Below, in pieces: positions 7,951-17,800 of a DNA stretch of 64,000 bases. A program made the position numbers and the translations under genes. Origin of the DNA: a virus. Every line of letters starts with the position of its first letter. Position 1 is the first letter of the stretch. The stretch is taken from positions 17,529-81,528 of IMG/VR virus record IMGVR_UViG_3300008108_000087; one strand, written 5' to 3'. The notes under the pieces are model-generated. The model made no database searches, was not told the origin of the DNA, and saw only the letters and a program-made list of their open reading frames with translations.

Positions 7951-8889
7951 TTAATCTAATTGTAGTTTTTCTAAATTTTCAAAATCACCTTTTAAGTCAG
8001 CAATATCTTTGTCTATAGGCATTTTAACAACCCACACTTTACCAAACAATTTTCCTGTATTCAGTTTATGGTAAAGTCTTTGTGCATCTTCCCAGGCGTC
8101 ACCATCTAATACAATCACAATCTCTTTTGCGTTTGCATAAAGCTTTGAGTAAAGAAACTCACCCATAACCTTACCTAGCATTGCTATTGAGTTATCAACA
8201 AATATACTGTCAAAAACCCCTTCAACAAGATAAATCGTTCTATTCCAATCTATTAGGTGTTCATTGAAAATAATAATTTCTTTTTGAACATCTGGGTTTT
8301 TATATTTCATTTTGGTCTTTGGTAAATAAGACCTGGCAATAAAATAATTGAGTTTTCTGTTTACATCATAAGATGGAATTATGATTCTATTTGCAAATAA
8401 ACCATCATGTGCAAACCCTATATTATGTTTATTAACCATATCATCTGTTATATTCCTACTTCTGATATAGTTGTATGCTTGCCTGTAATGATGTGTGAGT
8501 TTTAACCCCATACTTGCTCCTGAAAATGGAATAAACTCATTTGGGAGTTTAGCTATTTTAGTGATTTTCTGCGGTTGTTCAACGTCTTCTGGGCGCATTA
8601 ACTCATAAAACTGTAGTTGCTTTTTTGTGCCATATTTTTTTATGAGTTTGTAAAGATTTCCGTGGGTTTCGTGAGTTTCACCACAAGACCAACATTTGTA
8701 AACCCCCATTCTATAGTTGATTTCCAGGTTCCCTTTACCATCACCTTCATCCAATCCTTTAATTTCATAGGAACAAACAGGGCAATCAAAAGATATTTGA
8801 CCTTTATAGTCATTATGCATCTTGTAGTTACCAAGAATATCCTCTAAAAGTTCAACAATTTGGTCGAAATCGGTGTCTGTTGCGGTCAT
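7951..8889 (-). CDS. DnaG-type DNA primase (zinc finger and TOPRIM)
   Basis: A 312-residue primase. An N-terminal zinc ribbon carries CPVC at 36-39 and CWSC at 66-69. A linker and RNA-polymerase-like part follow. The TOPRIM core has Glu223 in Tyr-Leu-Val-Glu-Gly and Asp262-Gly-Asp264 in VIVLDGDAWED. This is similar to T4 gp61-class or small DnaG proteins and would lay primers for the replicative helicase at 42834-44225, more than 30 kb away. It starts a transcription unit just after a strong terminator and is followed by the nuclease genes. Confidence 0.9.
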   Translation of the reverse strand: MTATDTDFDQIVELLEDILGNYKMHNDYKGQISFDCPVCSYEIKGLDEGDGKGNLEINYRMGVYKCWSCGETHETHGNLYKLIKKYGTKKQLQFYELMRPEDVEQPQKITKIAKLPNEFIPFSGASMGLKLTHHYRQAYNYIRSRNITDDMVNKHNIGFAHDGLFANRIIIPSYDVNRKLNYFIARSYLPKTKMKYKNPDVQKEIIIFNEHLIDWNRTIYLVEGVFDSIFVDNSIAMLGKVMGEFLYSKLYANAKEIVIVLDGDAWEDAQRLYHKLNTGKLFGKVWVVKMPIDKDIADLKGDFENLEKLQLD

Positions 8890-8916
8890 ATTTTAAATAT
8901 AAGTAAAAAAAACCGT

Positions 8917-8950
8917 AAAAAAAAATCCCCAGAGACACCACCCTCTGGGG
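8917..8950 (-). terminator. Strong terminator after 9022-9228
   Basis: A perfect 8-base stem CCCCAGAG / CTCTGGGG with an 8-base loop is followed by nine T residues (after one A) on the minus strand. It closes the RuvC-like unit before the primase gene. Confidence 0.9.
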
Positions 8951-8960
8951 AACCAACCAA

Positions 8961-8980
8961 AATGTAAATAAATTTACATT
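8961..8980. other. AT hairpin upstream of the terminator
   Basis: A near-perfect inverted repeat AATGTAAAT / ATTTACATT with a 2-base loop lies 10 bases before the GC-rich terminator. It may stabilise the mRNA 3' end or bind a dimeric protein. Confidence 0.4.
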
Positions 8981-9021
8981 CCCGCCTACATTATTAAATA
9001 TAACACAAATAATAACATTTA

Positions 9022-9228
9022 TCAAACATTAGTTGCCATTTTTTCTTTAGTCTTCTTTTCTTTGATAATTCCAACAGGATAATAAGTAATTTGATCAATA
9101 GTAATTGAATTTATTTTATATCCTGTGTTTGGGTTTGTAACATTAATTCTTTTACTGATACTGGTATCATAAATAACATTTTCAAGTACTACTTTTCCGT
9201 CGACCATTCTTTTAATTGTTTTTTCCAT
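9022..9228 (-). CDS. Small unknown protein
   Basis: A 68-residue basic protein with alternating beta-like segments (KVVLENVIYDTSI, INSITIDQITYYPVGI) and a Lys-rich C-terminus. It starts two bases after the stop of the RuvC-like gene and ends before a hairpin pair, so it is co-transcribed with it. No family recognised. Confidence 0.65.
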   Translation of the reverse strand: MEKTIKRMVDGKVVLENVIYDTSISKRINVTNPNTGYKINSITIDQITYYPVGIIKEKKTKEKMATNV

Positions 9229-9230
9229 TT

Positions 9231-9833
9231 TTAATCGTTTTCTTTTATCATGTTTATATATCCTATAACAGCTGTTGCAGCATCAGCCATATCATAGTTC
9301 TCTTTTTTTAAGTTACCTGTTTTACCATATAACCATTTTACTTCTGTACACACAGCGTTAACATGTTCCCAGATAACGTGTTTTTTATCTATATCTTTTG
9401 GATAACCGCCGAACAATACGTTCTTACCTTTACCATTGTCACCAACTAAATCTGGAAATGCAAACTTTCTAGCGTTGTATGTTGAAATAAATGTTGGTAC
9501 AATCTCTAACACATCATAAACCGCTTTACAGATCATGGTATTATAACGAAGTAGTGTACCTACTGTGTAGATATTATTGGAATTTAATAACGGCTCTTCA
9601 ATAATAACTTTTACAATACCTAGATTCTTATATGCTTCTAGATGCTTTTTAAAAGCGTCAGCCTTTTTTATTAATTCTTCTAATTTATCTTCAGGTTGTG
9701 GTTTTATTTTTGGGGAAAAATGTGTTAATTCTAATAACTTTTTTCCAGTAAGGTCAAATAAAGCCCACCCAATTGTCTTGGTTGAAATATCTAAACCAAG
9801 AATCTTCGATTTGTTTTTGAATTTAAGGTCCAT
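9231..9833 (-). CDS. RuvC-like RNase H-fold nuclease (probable Holliday junction resolvase)
   Basis: A 200-residue protein with the acidic pattern of the RuvC superfamily. Asp15 lies in ILGLDISTKTIGWALF, which forms the first strand pair of the RNase H fold. A Glu follows in VIIEEPLL at 79-80. A C-terminal Asp181-Met-Ala-Asp184-Ala helix completes the site. Phage relatives resolve recombination junctions before packaging. It lies just after the tail-fibre block and before primase, nuclease and gp46/47 genes with which it could act. Distinguishing RuvC-like resolvases from other RNase H-fold nucleases needs structural comparison. Confidence 0.82.
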   Translation of the reverse strand: MDLKFKNKSKILGLDISTKTIGWALFDLTGKKLLELTHFSPKIKPQPEDKLEELIKKADAFKKHLEAYKNLGIVKVIIEEPLLNSNNIYTVGTLLRYNTMICKAVYDVLEIVPTFISTYNARKFAFPDLVGDNGKGKNVLFGGYPKDIDKKHVIWEHVNAVCTEVKWLYGKTGNLKKENYDMADAATAVIGYINMIKEND

Positions 9834-9872
9834 AAAACAAATAATAAGAAAAAATAAATCTATAGTAAAGTC

Positions 9873-11981
9873 TTAGAAATCAATTCTAACGGAAAATACC
9901 TGGTTACCTGTTCTTTCTAACGGTTTAGCTAATTTAGCTGTAACTAAAGGCTCTTTATTTTCATTTAATAATGCTACCTCTGTTATTCTTTTTGGTTGCC
10001 CAGTAACATATGTTGGGTTCTGGCTTGTTAAGAATTGTGTTCCAGGTAGATTAACCATGAAATTTAAAACCTCTACGTCAGTTGCCCTTGTTAATTGAAC
10101 TGCACCTGGGAAAGGTTGTGAATCTCCAAACTGTGGTAATGTTGGTTGATCGATATTTGGTAATGGGCCAAGATAATTTTCTATATCATATGTAGGTGCA
10201 GTAATGGCACTATCATACATATCTCCGGTGATAACAAATTGGTAACCACACATATTTGTTTTAGAAATAAGGTTACCGACAGTGTGTCCAGATATTTGTG
10301 TTGTTAAGTCAATAATTTTCCATCCGTCTGATGATGGTGGATTACCTGTTTGTACAACTTGAACTAATGCATAAAATTTATTTGCTGTAAACCCGGTAAA
10401 ATATGATGAATTACTTAAAAATTTAAAATCACCGGTTTCAAATCTAAAACCAATATTTGAATTTGTTGTTCCTGTGATCTTTCCATAATAGTTACAATGC
10501 ATACCATTTCTATAGGTGTCACCAGTGTATTGGAACATATATGTAACCCAAGCGGTTTCTCCTGTAAGAACTACTGGATCTAAATCATAGAATGTCGGTA
10601 AATCTAATGGCACTGTGTTGAATCTAGGTGCTGGTAATGTATATTTTCTATTTGTTTTATATTCTAATACGGCCACCAATTCTTGGTCATCAAATACAAT
10701 AATTTTTTTATCAACAAATACTTTACCAACACGAATACCTTGTTCGTCTAATAAAAATCTAAACTTAAGATTGTTTGTGTTTGGTTTAGTATTTTTTGCT
10801 GATGAAACATAATAATCAGTTGTATCCATCACAAATTTTGCGCCGATTGTTGTTCCGGTATTTCTGTGATAAAAAATAAAAGGAATATAAACTTCAAAAT
10901 GATTAACATCAGAAACTAAATCATCTGGATCGTATGTGTAATATTCTTCATCTGTTTCGCTCCCAATATAATCATCATATTTAAAAAATCTTTCTGGATC
11001 ATTAACAATGTCACCTAATTCTGAATAATGAATAACCGCAATACATCTTTGATCTTCTGGTTTTACATCTATTCTTTCTCCAAATGAGTTAGTATATGAT
11101 GTTGGATTAGAAATCGTCCCACCAGTTAAATTTGTAAATGTTTGGCCGGTAGAGGTATAACCTAAGTATTCTTTTAATGATGCGAACTGTGTTCCAGTAT
11201 AACCACTTAATGCTTCATCTGATGCGTCTAATCCAGCTGGTTTTTGTGTCCATATTGTTTCTAGTGTCCATGGATCGTGTTGTGCTAGATTGTCAACTGG
11301 TAATGGTGAACAAACCGTAGAGCCTGTTGGTGCTTCTGGGTATTCTAAACTACATCTATTGCAAATAACTTGTGCATATCCGGTCTCCGCTGAAAGATTT
11401 GGCATCGGTCTGTCAAATGTTAATTCTGTAGGACTAACATTTGTGATTTTATAAACTAAGCTTTGTGATGTCCCACTTATAACATAATTTTGACTAACAA
11501 ATTGATTCTTAAATACTAATGTTACGAATTCACACTGTGAATAACCTGTAGCATTAGGAACTGATAAAATATTAGTTCCATCAACTTCTGATAATGATAT
11601 TTCTTTAACTAAGCATTCAACAGTGGTTCCAGTACAAACATCACTATCATATGGTCTATAGTTTGTAACGAATCCAGCTGGGCCCATTGCATTTTTTAAT
11701 GTGGTTGTTATTGATTGTTCAACAGCGTTACCATAGTTGATTGTATCTGTACCTGTTAATAGATAGGGATACTTCACATGTTGATCTCCATCCATAGGCG
11801 CCAATACCCTTTGTCTTGGTGTTGTGCCTGCCCCGGTAAATCCACTAAAAGTATAATCAAATTCAGAATCGCCAACCTGAAAATATTTTATAACAAAATT
11901 ACCTTCAGCGATAGATTTTCTACCCTTTCTGGTTATTCTTGCTGATAAGAATTCTGAATTACTGCTATCTAAAAAGCTCAT
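9873..11981 (-). CDS. Large tail/baseplate-associated protein, unknown
   Basis: A 702-residue protein beginning MSFLDSSNSEFLSARITRKG. Its start region (GRKSIAEGNFVIKYFQVGDSEF) reads like a baseplate attachment domain. The rest is Thr/Gly/Asn/Tyr-rich beta sequence without transmembrane segments, typical of virion proteins. It is the last gene of the adhesin cluster. It contains no Pro-Thr linker, unlike its neighbours, so it may be a structural adaptor rather than an adhesin. Confidence 0.75.
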   Translation of the reverse strand: MSFLDSSNSEFLSARITRKGRKSIAEGNFVIKYFQVGDSEFDYTFSGFTGAGTTPRQRVLAPMDGDQHVKYPYLLTGTDTINYGNAVEQSITTTLKNAMGPAGFVTNYRPYDSDVCTGTTVECLVKEISLSEVDGTNILSVPNATGYSQCEFVTLVFKNQFVSQNYVISGTSQSLVYKITNVSPTELTFDRPMPNLSAETGYAQVICNRCSLEYPEAPTGSTVCSPLPVDNLAQHDPWTLETIWTQKPAGLDASDEALSGYTGTQFASLKEYLGYTSTGQTFTNLTGGTISNPTSYTNSFGERIDVKPEDQRCIAVIHYSELGDIVNDPERFFKYDDYIGSETDEEYYTYDPDDLVSDVNHFEVYIPFIFYHRNTGTTIGAKFVMDTTDYYVSSAKNTKPNTNNLKFRFLLDEQGIRVGKVFVDKKIIVFDDQELVAVLEYKTNRKYTLPAPRFNTVPLDLPTFYDLDPVVLTGETAWVTYMFQYTGDTYRNGMHCNYYGKITGTTNSNIGFRFETGDFKFLSNSSYFTGFTANKFYALVQVVQTGNPPSSDGWKIIDLTTQISGHTVGNLISKTNMCGYQFVITGDMYDSAITAPTYDIENYLGPLPNIDQPTLPQFGDSQPFPGAVQLTRATDVEVLNFMVNLPGTQFLTSQNPTYVTGQPKRITEVALLNENKEPLVTAKLAKPLERTGNQVFSVRIDF

Positions 11982-12004
11982 TTATACTTATTTATTTTAA
12001 TCAT

Positions 12005-13225
12005 TTATGCTTCACTAGGCCCACCAGGTCCACCTGAACAACTATCATTACCTACTGATATAATACCACCATTTGAATCTACTCTTATAAATTTATATGT
12101 ACCTCCATCATATAATAAATCACCATTAGGATTTGTTGTTGTTGGGGTATTTTGCGCACTTTGGTTTTCTGATTCAGTTATATATGCCATTCTTGTTACA
12201 TTACCTAATGACCAAGAACCCGCAACAGGTGTTGTTAAACCATAATCACTATAGATTGTTGTAGTACCTGGTGTTAAAATTGCGTCAGTTGTATAGAATG
12301 GTGAGTTAATTAGATAACCTTGTCCACCTGAACCAAAATTATTACAATAAGTTGTTGATATATTAGTGTCCATGACTTCTTCTGCTCTGTAGTATACATA
12401 AACTGTTGTTGGTGTTACTGTTGGTGTTAACGTCGGAACACCAAGACATTGTATACTTACCTCCCAATAGTCATTTACGTCATTTGGCGCAGCTAACATT
12501 GGTGCTGTTAATACATCTATGTAATATGTTTGGGTGTTATCATATGTTATTGTTAATGTTATTGGGCCAGTTTGAGTTGGGTACCAATAATCATTTGAAT
12601 CATAACCAGATGAATTACCAAACCATCCTGTACTTTCAATAATTGTTAAATCTGTTCTAATTGAAATATTGTTTGGTCTATCGTTTGCTGTACACGTAAA
12701 ATTAATTAGCGATCCGTTAGCCACCCCTGTAAAATCTAGTTGACGATCAGGGTAATTATAAATCGTTGGCCCAGTATATTCACCTGTTACAGTAGAACTA
12801 CATCCTGGCAAGCTAGTAGGGGTTATTGTTGTTGTTGGTGTAATTGTTGGTGTAACGGTAGTAGTAGTTGTTGTTGGTGTAATTGTTGGATCAACGGTAG
12901 TTGGTGTGGTAGTTGTTGTTGGTGTTATTGTTGGGGTAACAGTGGTAGAAGTTGTTGTTGGTGTTGGTGTTACACCTGGTATTCCAGTTATTGAAATACA
13001 TTGTGTTGTACCAGAACAATCTCCGCCGTCCACTTTAACAAATAAACTAACCGTTCCATCAGGTATTGATGAAATTGTTTTTGGAAAACTAGATACCGCT
13101 TGTGATGTTACTAGACTTGTACAGCCACTTCCACAAGACGCACCTGTACATCCTGATATTGAAACGGTTTGTCCTGTGATTCCGTTTCCTACTGTTCCTA
13201 AATTTACTGAAGCGTTAAATGCCAT
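12005..13225 (-). CDS. Adhesin-like tail protein with Thr/Pro linker
   Basis: A 406-residue protein. Residues about 1-85 are a small Cys-containing beta domain (Cys-Thr-Gly-Ala-Ser-Cys-Gly-Ser-Gly-Cys). Residues about 86-145 are a low-complexity Thr/Pro linker. The middle (about 146-265) and C-terminal parts are beta-rich, with a second short linker near 268-280. The layout, a small head-attachment domain, a stiff linker and distal domains, matches the three adhesins further upstream. A start at 13225 is supported by TATTTATA five bases upstream. Receptor binding is inferred. Confidence 0.78.
   Translation of the reverse strand: MAFNASVNLGTVGNGITGQTVSISGCTGASCGSGCTSLVTSQAVSSFPKTISSIPDGTVSLFVKVDGGDCSGTTQCISITGIPGVTPTPTTTSTTVTPTITPTTTTTPTTVDPTITPTTTTTTVTPTITPTTTITPTSLPGCSSTVTGEYTGPTIYNYPDRQLDFTGVANGSLINFTCTANDRPNNISIRTDLTIIESTGWFGNSSGYDSNDYWYPTQTGPITLTITYDNTQTYYIDVLTAPMLAAPNDVNDYWEVSIQCLGVPTLTPTVTPTTVYVYYRAEEVMDTNISTTYCNNFGSGGQGYLINSPFYTTDAILTPGTTTIYSDYGLTTPVAGSWSLGNVTRMAYITESENQSAQNTPTTTNPNGDLLYDGGTYKFIRVDSNGGIISVGNDSCSGGPGGPSEA
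12785..12975 (-). repeat. Thr/Pro-coding low-complexity repeat
   Basis: Short degenerate repeats (ACAACAACTACC-like on the coding strand) encode Thr/Pro/Val/Ile runs. They resemble those in the neighbouring genes but lack the Cys-Glu-Phe-Val-Ile-Asp cassette. Confidence 0.75.
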
Positions 13226-13229
13226 ATGT

Positions 13230-13237
13230 TATAAATA
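13230..13237 (-). promoter_or_regulatory. TATTTATA box upstream of 12005-13225
   Basis: Exact octamer ending four bases before the ATG. If it is a promoter, the transcript would be leaderless or nearly so, and it could instead be an A/T-rich translation signal. Confidence 0.3.
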
Positions 13238-13254
13238 TTAATTCTTTTATTTTA

Positions 13255-14139
13255 TTATACTGGACACCCAATAGGTATATTGTTATTAGCTCTTAATGTC
13301 ACAGATACATGTAAAGGTGTTGGTGATGGTGTGTAATCCTCTTCTCCAAGCAGATTGTCAATCGGGCTACTTAAATGTAATTCTGATGTTCCAATAATAT
13401 CACAAACTCTATATCTTATAATATTACCCGATCCACTAGCCCACATCCCTCTAATTGTATATGGTAATAAACTTTCTAAAACATATATAGTTCCACTTCT
13501 TGATCCTCCAGCAGATGTGGTTTCATCTAATAATGTTGCACCATTTTTATCTAAGATAACTAATCGTCCACCAGAATCTGCACCTATAACCCAATCAATT
13601 CTTGCTGATGTAGTTGTTGTAGTTGTTGTTGGTGTTGTAGTTGTTGTTGGTGTTGTAGTTGTTGTTGGTGTTGGCGTTATTATAACATTATATTCAGACG
13701 ATCCTCCAGTAAAAGTACAATCTGCAGGGGTTGTTGTTGGTGTTGGGCTTGGGGTAATGATTTGATCGCTAATAGCAGAACCACCGCTAAATCTACAATC
13801 AATATAATTCGATGTACCTCCAGTAAATAAGCAACAATTTATACAATTATCATAAACCTCCTCATGATTTGTGAAAATATTTTCAATCACATAACCTCCG
13901 GTTACTGTATCTAAAATTTTAAACCAATATTGTGTACTATAGGACGCTCCACTAAAAATAATAGGGTTTGTGTTGTAATATGATCCATCAGAACTTGCTT
14001 GATAAGTTGTACCAGAATTTGGATAATATGTATACCCGGTTGTGACCACAGATTCATTACCTGCGGTGGGCCCAGTTTTATATAATAACTTAAATGGGTT
14101 TGGTGAAACAATACCTTTTAATTTTAGATTTAATCCCAT
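13255..14139 (-). CDS. Adhesin-like tail protein with Thr/Pro linker
   Basis: A 294-residue protein from the ATG at 14139 (MGLNLKLKGIV). A TTG five codons earlier is open but would overlap the A/T-rich upstream motif, so I reject it. The N-terminal domain resembles small tail-attachment beta domains (FKLLYKTGPTAG). Cys-Ile-Asn-Cys-Cys and Cys-Thr-Phe-Thr-Gly-Gly motifs lie at about 115-160. A Pro-Thr linker spans about 125-178, and a beta-rich C-terminus ends in ANNNIPIGCPV. It is preceded by a strong terminator and belongs to the adhesin cluster. Confidence 0.75.
   Translation of the reverse strand: MGLNLKLKGIVSPNPFKLLYKTGPTAGNESVVTTGYTYYPNSGTTYQASSDGSYYNTNPIIFSGASYSTQYWFKILDTVTGGYVIENIFTNHEEVYDNCINCCLFTGGTSNYIDCRFSGGSAISDQIITPSPTPTTTPADCTFTGGSSEYNVIITPTPTTTTTPTTTTTPTTTTTTTSARIDWVIGADSGGRLVILDKNGATLLDETTSAGGSRSGTIYVLESLLPYTIRGMWASGSGNIIRYRVCDIIGTSELHLSSPIDNLLGEEDYTPSPTPLHVSVTLRANNNIPIGCPV
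13605..13765 (-). repeat. Thr/Pro-coding low-complexity repeat
   Basis: Tandem ACAACAACACC-type units on the coding strand encode PTTTTTPTTTT runs interrupted by one short Cys-Thr-Phe-Thr-Gly-Gly segment. Confidence 0.75.
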
Positions 14140-14143
14140 ACTA

Positions 14144-14151
14144 CATAAATA
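14144..14151 (-). promoter_or_regulatory. TATTTATG box upstream of 13255-14139
   Basis: One-base variant of the TATTTATA octamer, four bases before the ATG and downstream of the terminator at 14171-14198. Confidence 0.3.
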
Positions 14152-14170
14152 CAACTCTTATAAAATATAA

Positions 14171-14198
14171 ATAAAAAACCCCTCGTTTTGAAGGGGTT
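14171..14198 (-). terminator. Terminator after 14224-14784
   Basis: Minus-strand stem AACCCCT / AGGGGTT with an 8-base loop, followed by TTTT. It is 26 bases after the stop codon. Confidence 0.88.
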
Positions 14199-14223
14199 TT
14201 AAAATATAATATTAAATTAGTTT

Positions 14224-14784
14224 TTAATTACCAATTAAACATGTTCCATTAGTTGTACAAGGTGTTCCGTCATTTGACCATAACCACTCTGTTGTAATTT
14301 CTACACCACCTTGAACCCAAACAGGTGTACTATAAGCTCCACTAAATGAAACACATAAACCAGCTGTGATTGTACTATTACCGTTATCCATTGATTCAAT
14401 GTTACTTAATAAAACTGTTTGGACGGTACCGTCATAATCTCTATATCTTACATATAAATCACCTGGTGGTGGATTAGTTGTACTGTATGTTACAGTCCAA
14501 CATTCTGCTGTTACACTTGATGTAGTTGTCGGCGTTGGTGTTGGTTGGGATGGGAAAGCTTCCCATTGCTGGGTATTTGTACAAATTCCGGTACTTGCGA
14601 TTGTACCACCAGTTGTGAGATCACTAATACCAGTAATTGTATGTCCGGTTAATAATTGTTCCTTTGTTACCCCTGTTGCTAATTCTGTGGTAACATTACC
14701 GCTGGTTGTTCCTGAAATATTAAAAGGCCCAGCAACATATGTTGCGCCAGAATATTGATTTTGTAATGTGAATGTAACTATCAT
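14224..14784 (-). CDS. Small tail protein sharing its C-terminal domain with the giant adhesin
   Basis: A 186-residue protein. The N-terminus is a short beta domain (MIVTFTLQNQYSGATYVAGP). A brief Pro-Thr linker follows at about 89-97. The last ~85 residues are clearly paralogous to the C-terminus of 14838-19817. Both read Asp-Leu-Tyr-Val-Arg-Tyr-Arg-Asp, Thr-Val-Gln-Thr-Val-Leu, Met-Asp-Asn-Gly-Asn, Val-Gln-Gly-Gly-Val-Glu and end Cys-Leu-Ile-Gly. This suggests domain duplication between adjacent genes. The shared module is probably a distal tip or assembly domain. Confidence 0.8.
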   Translation of the reverse strand: MIVTFTLQNQYSGATYVAGPFNISGTTSGNVTTELATGVTKEQLLTGHTITGISDLTTGGTIASTGICTNTQQWEAFPSQPTPTPTTTSSVTAECWTVTYSTTNPPPGDLYVRYRDYDGTVQTVLLSNIESMDNGNSTITAGLCVSFSGAYSTPVWVQGGVEITTEWLWSNDGTPCTTNGTCLIGN

Positions 14785-14799
14785 TGTTTTTTCTTTTTG

Positions 14800-14807
14800 T
14801 ATAAATA
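14800..14807 (-). promoter_or_regulatory. TATTTATA box upstream of 14224-14784
   Basis: Exact octamer with a 15-base spacer to the ATG, in the 53-base gap after the giant adhesin. Confidence 0.35.
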
Positions 14808-14837
14808 TTTGTTTATTTGAAATTGTTTATAATTTTT

Positions 14838-17800
14838 TTATACGCTACCTATTAGACATACACCATCAGATTCACAAATTCCACCTTGGGTCCAACTATC
14901 AAAACAAGTAACTTCAACACCACCTTGTACACAAACTGGTGTAGAATATGATGATCCAGGTTTAACACAAATACCTACAGTATATGTACCATTACCATTA
15001 TCCATGGTCGCTAAATTCTGAATTAATACTGTTTGTACCGTATCTGTAACGTCTCTATATCTTACATATAAATCATTTGGTATTGTTACGTAAGTCATTG
15101 TATAACAATATCCTGGAGCATCCCCATCAGTTAAAACTGTTAAACCACTTGTTGTTATACAACCATTTGTATCAGTAACTTCAAGACAATATCCACCAGA
15201 TGTTAAACCTGTTATTGATCTTGTTGGGTTACTAGACGCAACACTATAATATTCTGCCACTATATCTCCACCGCAAGTTGTATATGGTGAGCTAGTGTCC
15301 TTATATAATCTATATGTCTTAGGCCACACACCACCACTAGAACTAATATCAAGGCTTCCAGCTGATGGGGAATAAAATCCAGGATTAACTGCATTATTAA
15401 TTGTTGCATATTGTTGTGATGGTTCTGATATGTATACACCATATGTCGCCTCACACTGATTATAGTCTTTAAGGTACACCGTATAACTTCCAGAAGTTAA
15501 ATTATTAAATGTTGCTGTTGGAACACCATTAACCAAATTGAATAAGTAATAGTCTGAGAAATCACCAGTCAATGAAACTGTTAATTGTCCACTATTACCA
15601 CTAGTTGGGTTTGTTATTGTTATTGAACCATTAGAACCACCGTAACAAGATATATTAGAATGCGTTATTGTTGCGCTTGGTGCCGCCTTACTTAAATTAG
15701 TGTTTTGATTAGACGATTCACATCCGTTTCCGTCTTTAACTCTAACAGTATATGTTGCTGAGTATAAGCCAGTAAAGCTATTACTTGATTGCCATGTTGA
15801 TCCTCCATTAATAGAATATTGATATGAGCCAGCACCACCACTTGCAATTACTGTTATTGAACCATTTGTACTATCATAACAAGTTGGATATACCACATTT
15901 GTATAGAATGATACTGCACTTGGAACCGTAATTGAAGTTGTGTATGTTTGAACACAATTTGAACCGTCCTTAACATAAATAGTATATGAACCATCACCCA
16001 AACTAGCGTACGCCTGTGGTAAATTTCCATATGTGCCACCAGCGTTTAATTTAGATTGATAAGTACCACCGTTACCACCTGTTCCAGAATTAACTGAAAT
16101 ACTACCTGTTCCTCCAACACAAGTTGGATTAAAAATTGATATTGTTGCGTTTGGTGCAGATTTAGATAAAGTTTGTGTTGTTGCAGCAACACAATTATTA
16201 GCGTCTTTAGCATATAATACATATGTTCCAGTACCTAAACTACTAAATGTTGCACTTGCCTGATAGTTTGTACCATCTTTTGAATATGTTTTTGTTCCAG
16301 TACCACCAGACGCGGATAATGTTATAGAACCATCAGCACCATCCCAACACGTTGGATTTGTTGCTGAATTAACACTTACTGTTAATGCAGATGGCTCAGT
16401 AATTACATAGGTATATGATGCTTTACAATTTGTTGCATCTTTTATATATAACGTATAGTTTCCTGGTGATAAATCACTGAAAATCTTTTGTACTGTGTAG
16501 TAAGTAATATCATTAAGAGATACTGTATATGGTCCATTATTACCACCACTTGCGCCAACAACATTTAATGAGCCGGTACCGCCATTACAATAAGCATTTG
16601 TTTGATTTACAACTGGTGTTGGAGCGGATTTTGTTACACTTACAGTCGCACTAGAAGATTGACATCCATTACCATCTTTTGATTTAACGGTATAAACACC
16701 AGAACTTAAATTGGTAAACACACCACTACTTTGCCACGTTGACCCATTATCTTTAGAATATTCATAACCGCCTCCAGATCCGCCTGAAGCACTTAGTGTG
16801 AACCCTGCATTAGTGCTATTCCAACAAGTTGGATATTGTAATCCAGATGAACTAACAGTAACTTGAGTTGGTTGTGTTATTGTTACAGCATATGTATTTT
16901 CACAACCAGCGCTATCTTTTACATAAATAGTATATGAACCAGCCGATAAAGAAGAATAGGTTCTAGAGGTAGTTAATACTTGATAAGTTCCGCCCGAATT
17001 TAATTTTGTTGAGTATGGACCACCTTGGCCTCCTGATAAATCAGAAACAACTATTGATCCATCGCTACCGCCATTACATGTTACATTTGTTTGTGATACT
17101 GTTGCGGTTACTTGTGTTCTATCTAAACCTATTGTGTTTGTTCTTACACAACCGGCACTATCTTTTACATAAATTGTATATGTCCCATTACCTAAATTGC
17201 TGAAGGTTGTACCGGTTTGATATGTGGAACCATCTTTAGAATAGGTATATCCAGAGCCTGTACCTCCAGAAGCTGATGTTACGGTAATCGAACCATCTGT
17301 ACTTCCTATACAAGTTGGATTTGTTCTAGATAATGTTGAACTAACTATAGTTGGCTCAGTCACTGTTACTACACTACTATTACCAACTTCACCATATGAA
17401 TCTTTAGCATATAAAATATATGAACCAGCGGTTAACCCACTGAAAACATTTGACGCTTGATAATTTGTACCATCTTTTGAATATGTATAACTTGCAGTAC
17501 CTCCAGTAACCCCAGAAACAGTAATAACACCGTTTGAGCCACCATTACATGTTACATTAGTTGTGGTTGATACACCAACCGTTAAAGTTACGTTAGTAAT
17601 TGAAATTACAATCGATTTATCATATGTTAATCCTCCAGCATCTGTTGCTCTAACTCTAATTGTATAACTTGATTGTGTTTCAAAATCAAATACCGCGGCA
17701 CTTCTTAATGTTGTTCCTGAAATTGAAAAACTTGAATTTCCTGGATATGATGATGTGTCAACTAAGGCATAGGTAAAGGTGTCGCCAGCATCTGGATCAG

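Noticed and set aside
12906-13241. Other plus-strand ORFs over tail genes (also 13355-13765 and 21683-22060).
   Set aside because: Same antisense shadow of Thr/Pro-rich coding DNA. No start context and unconvincing protein composition.
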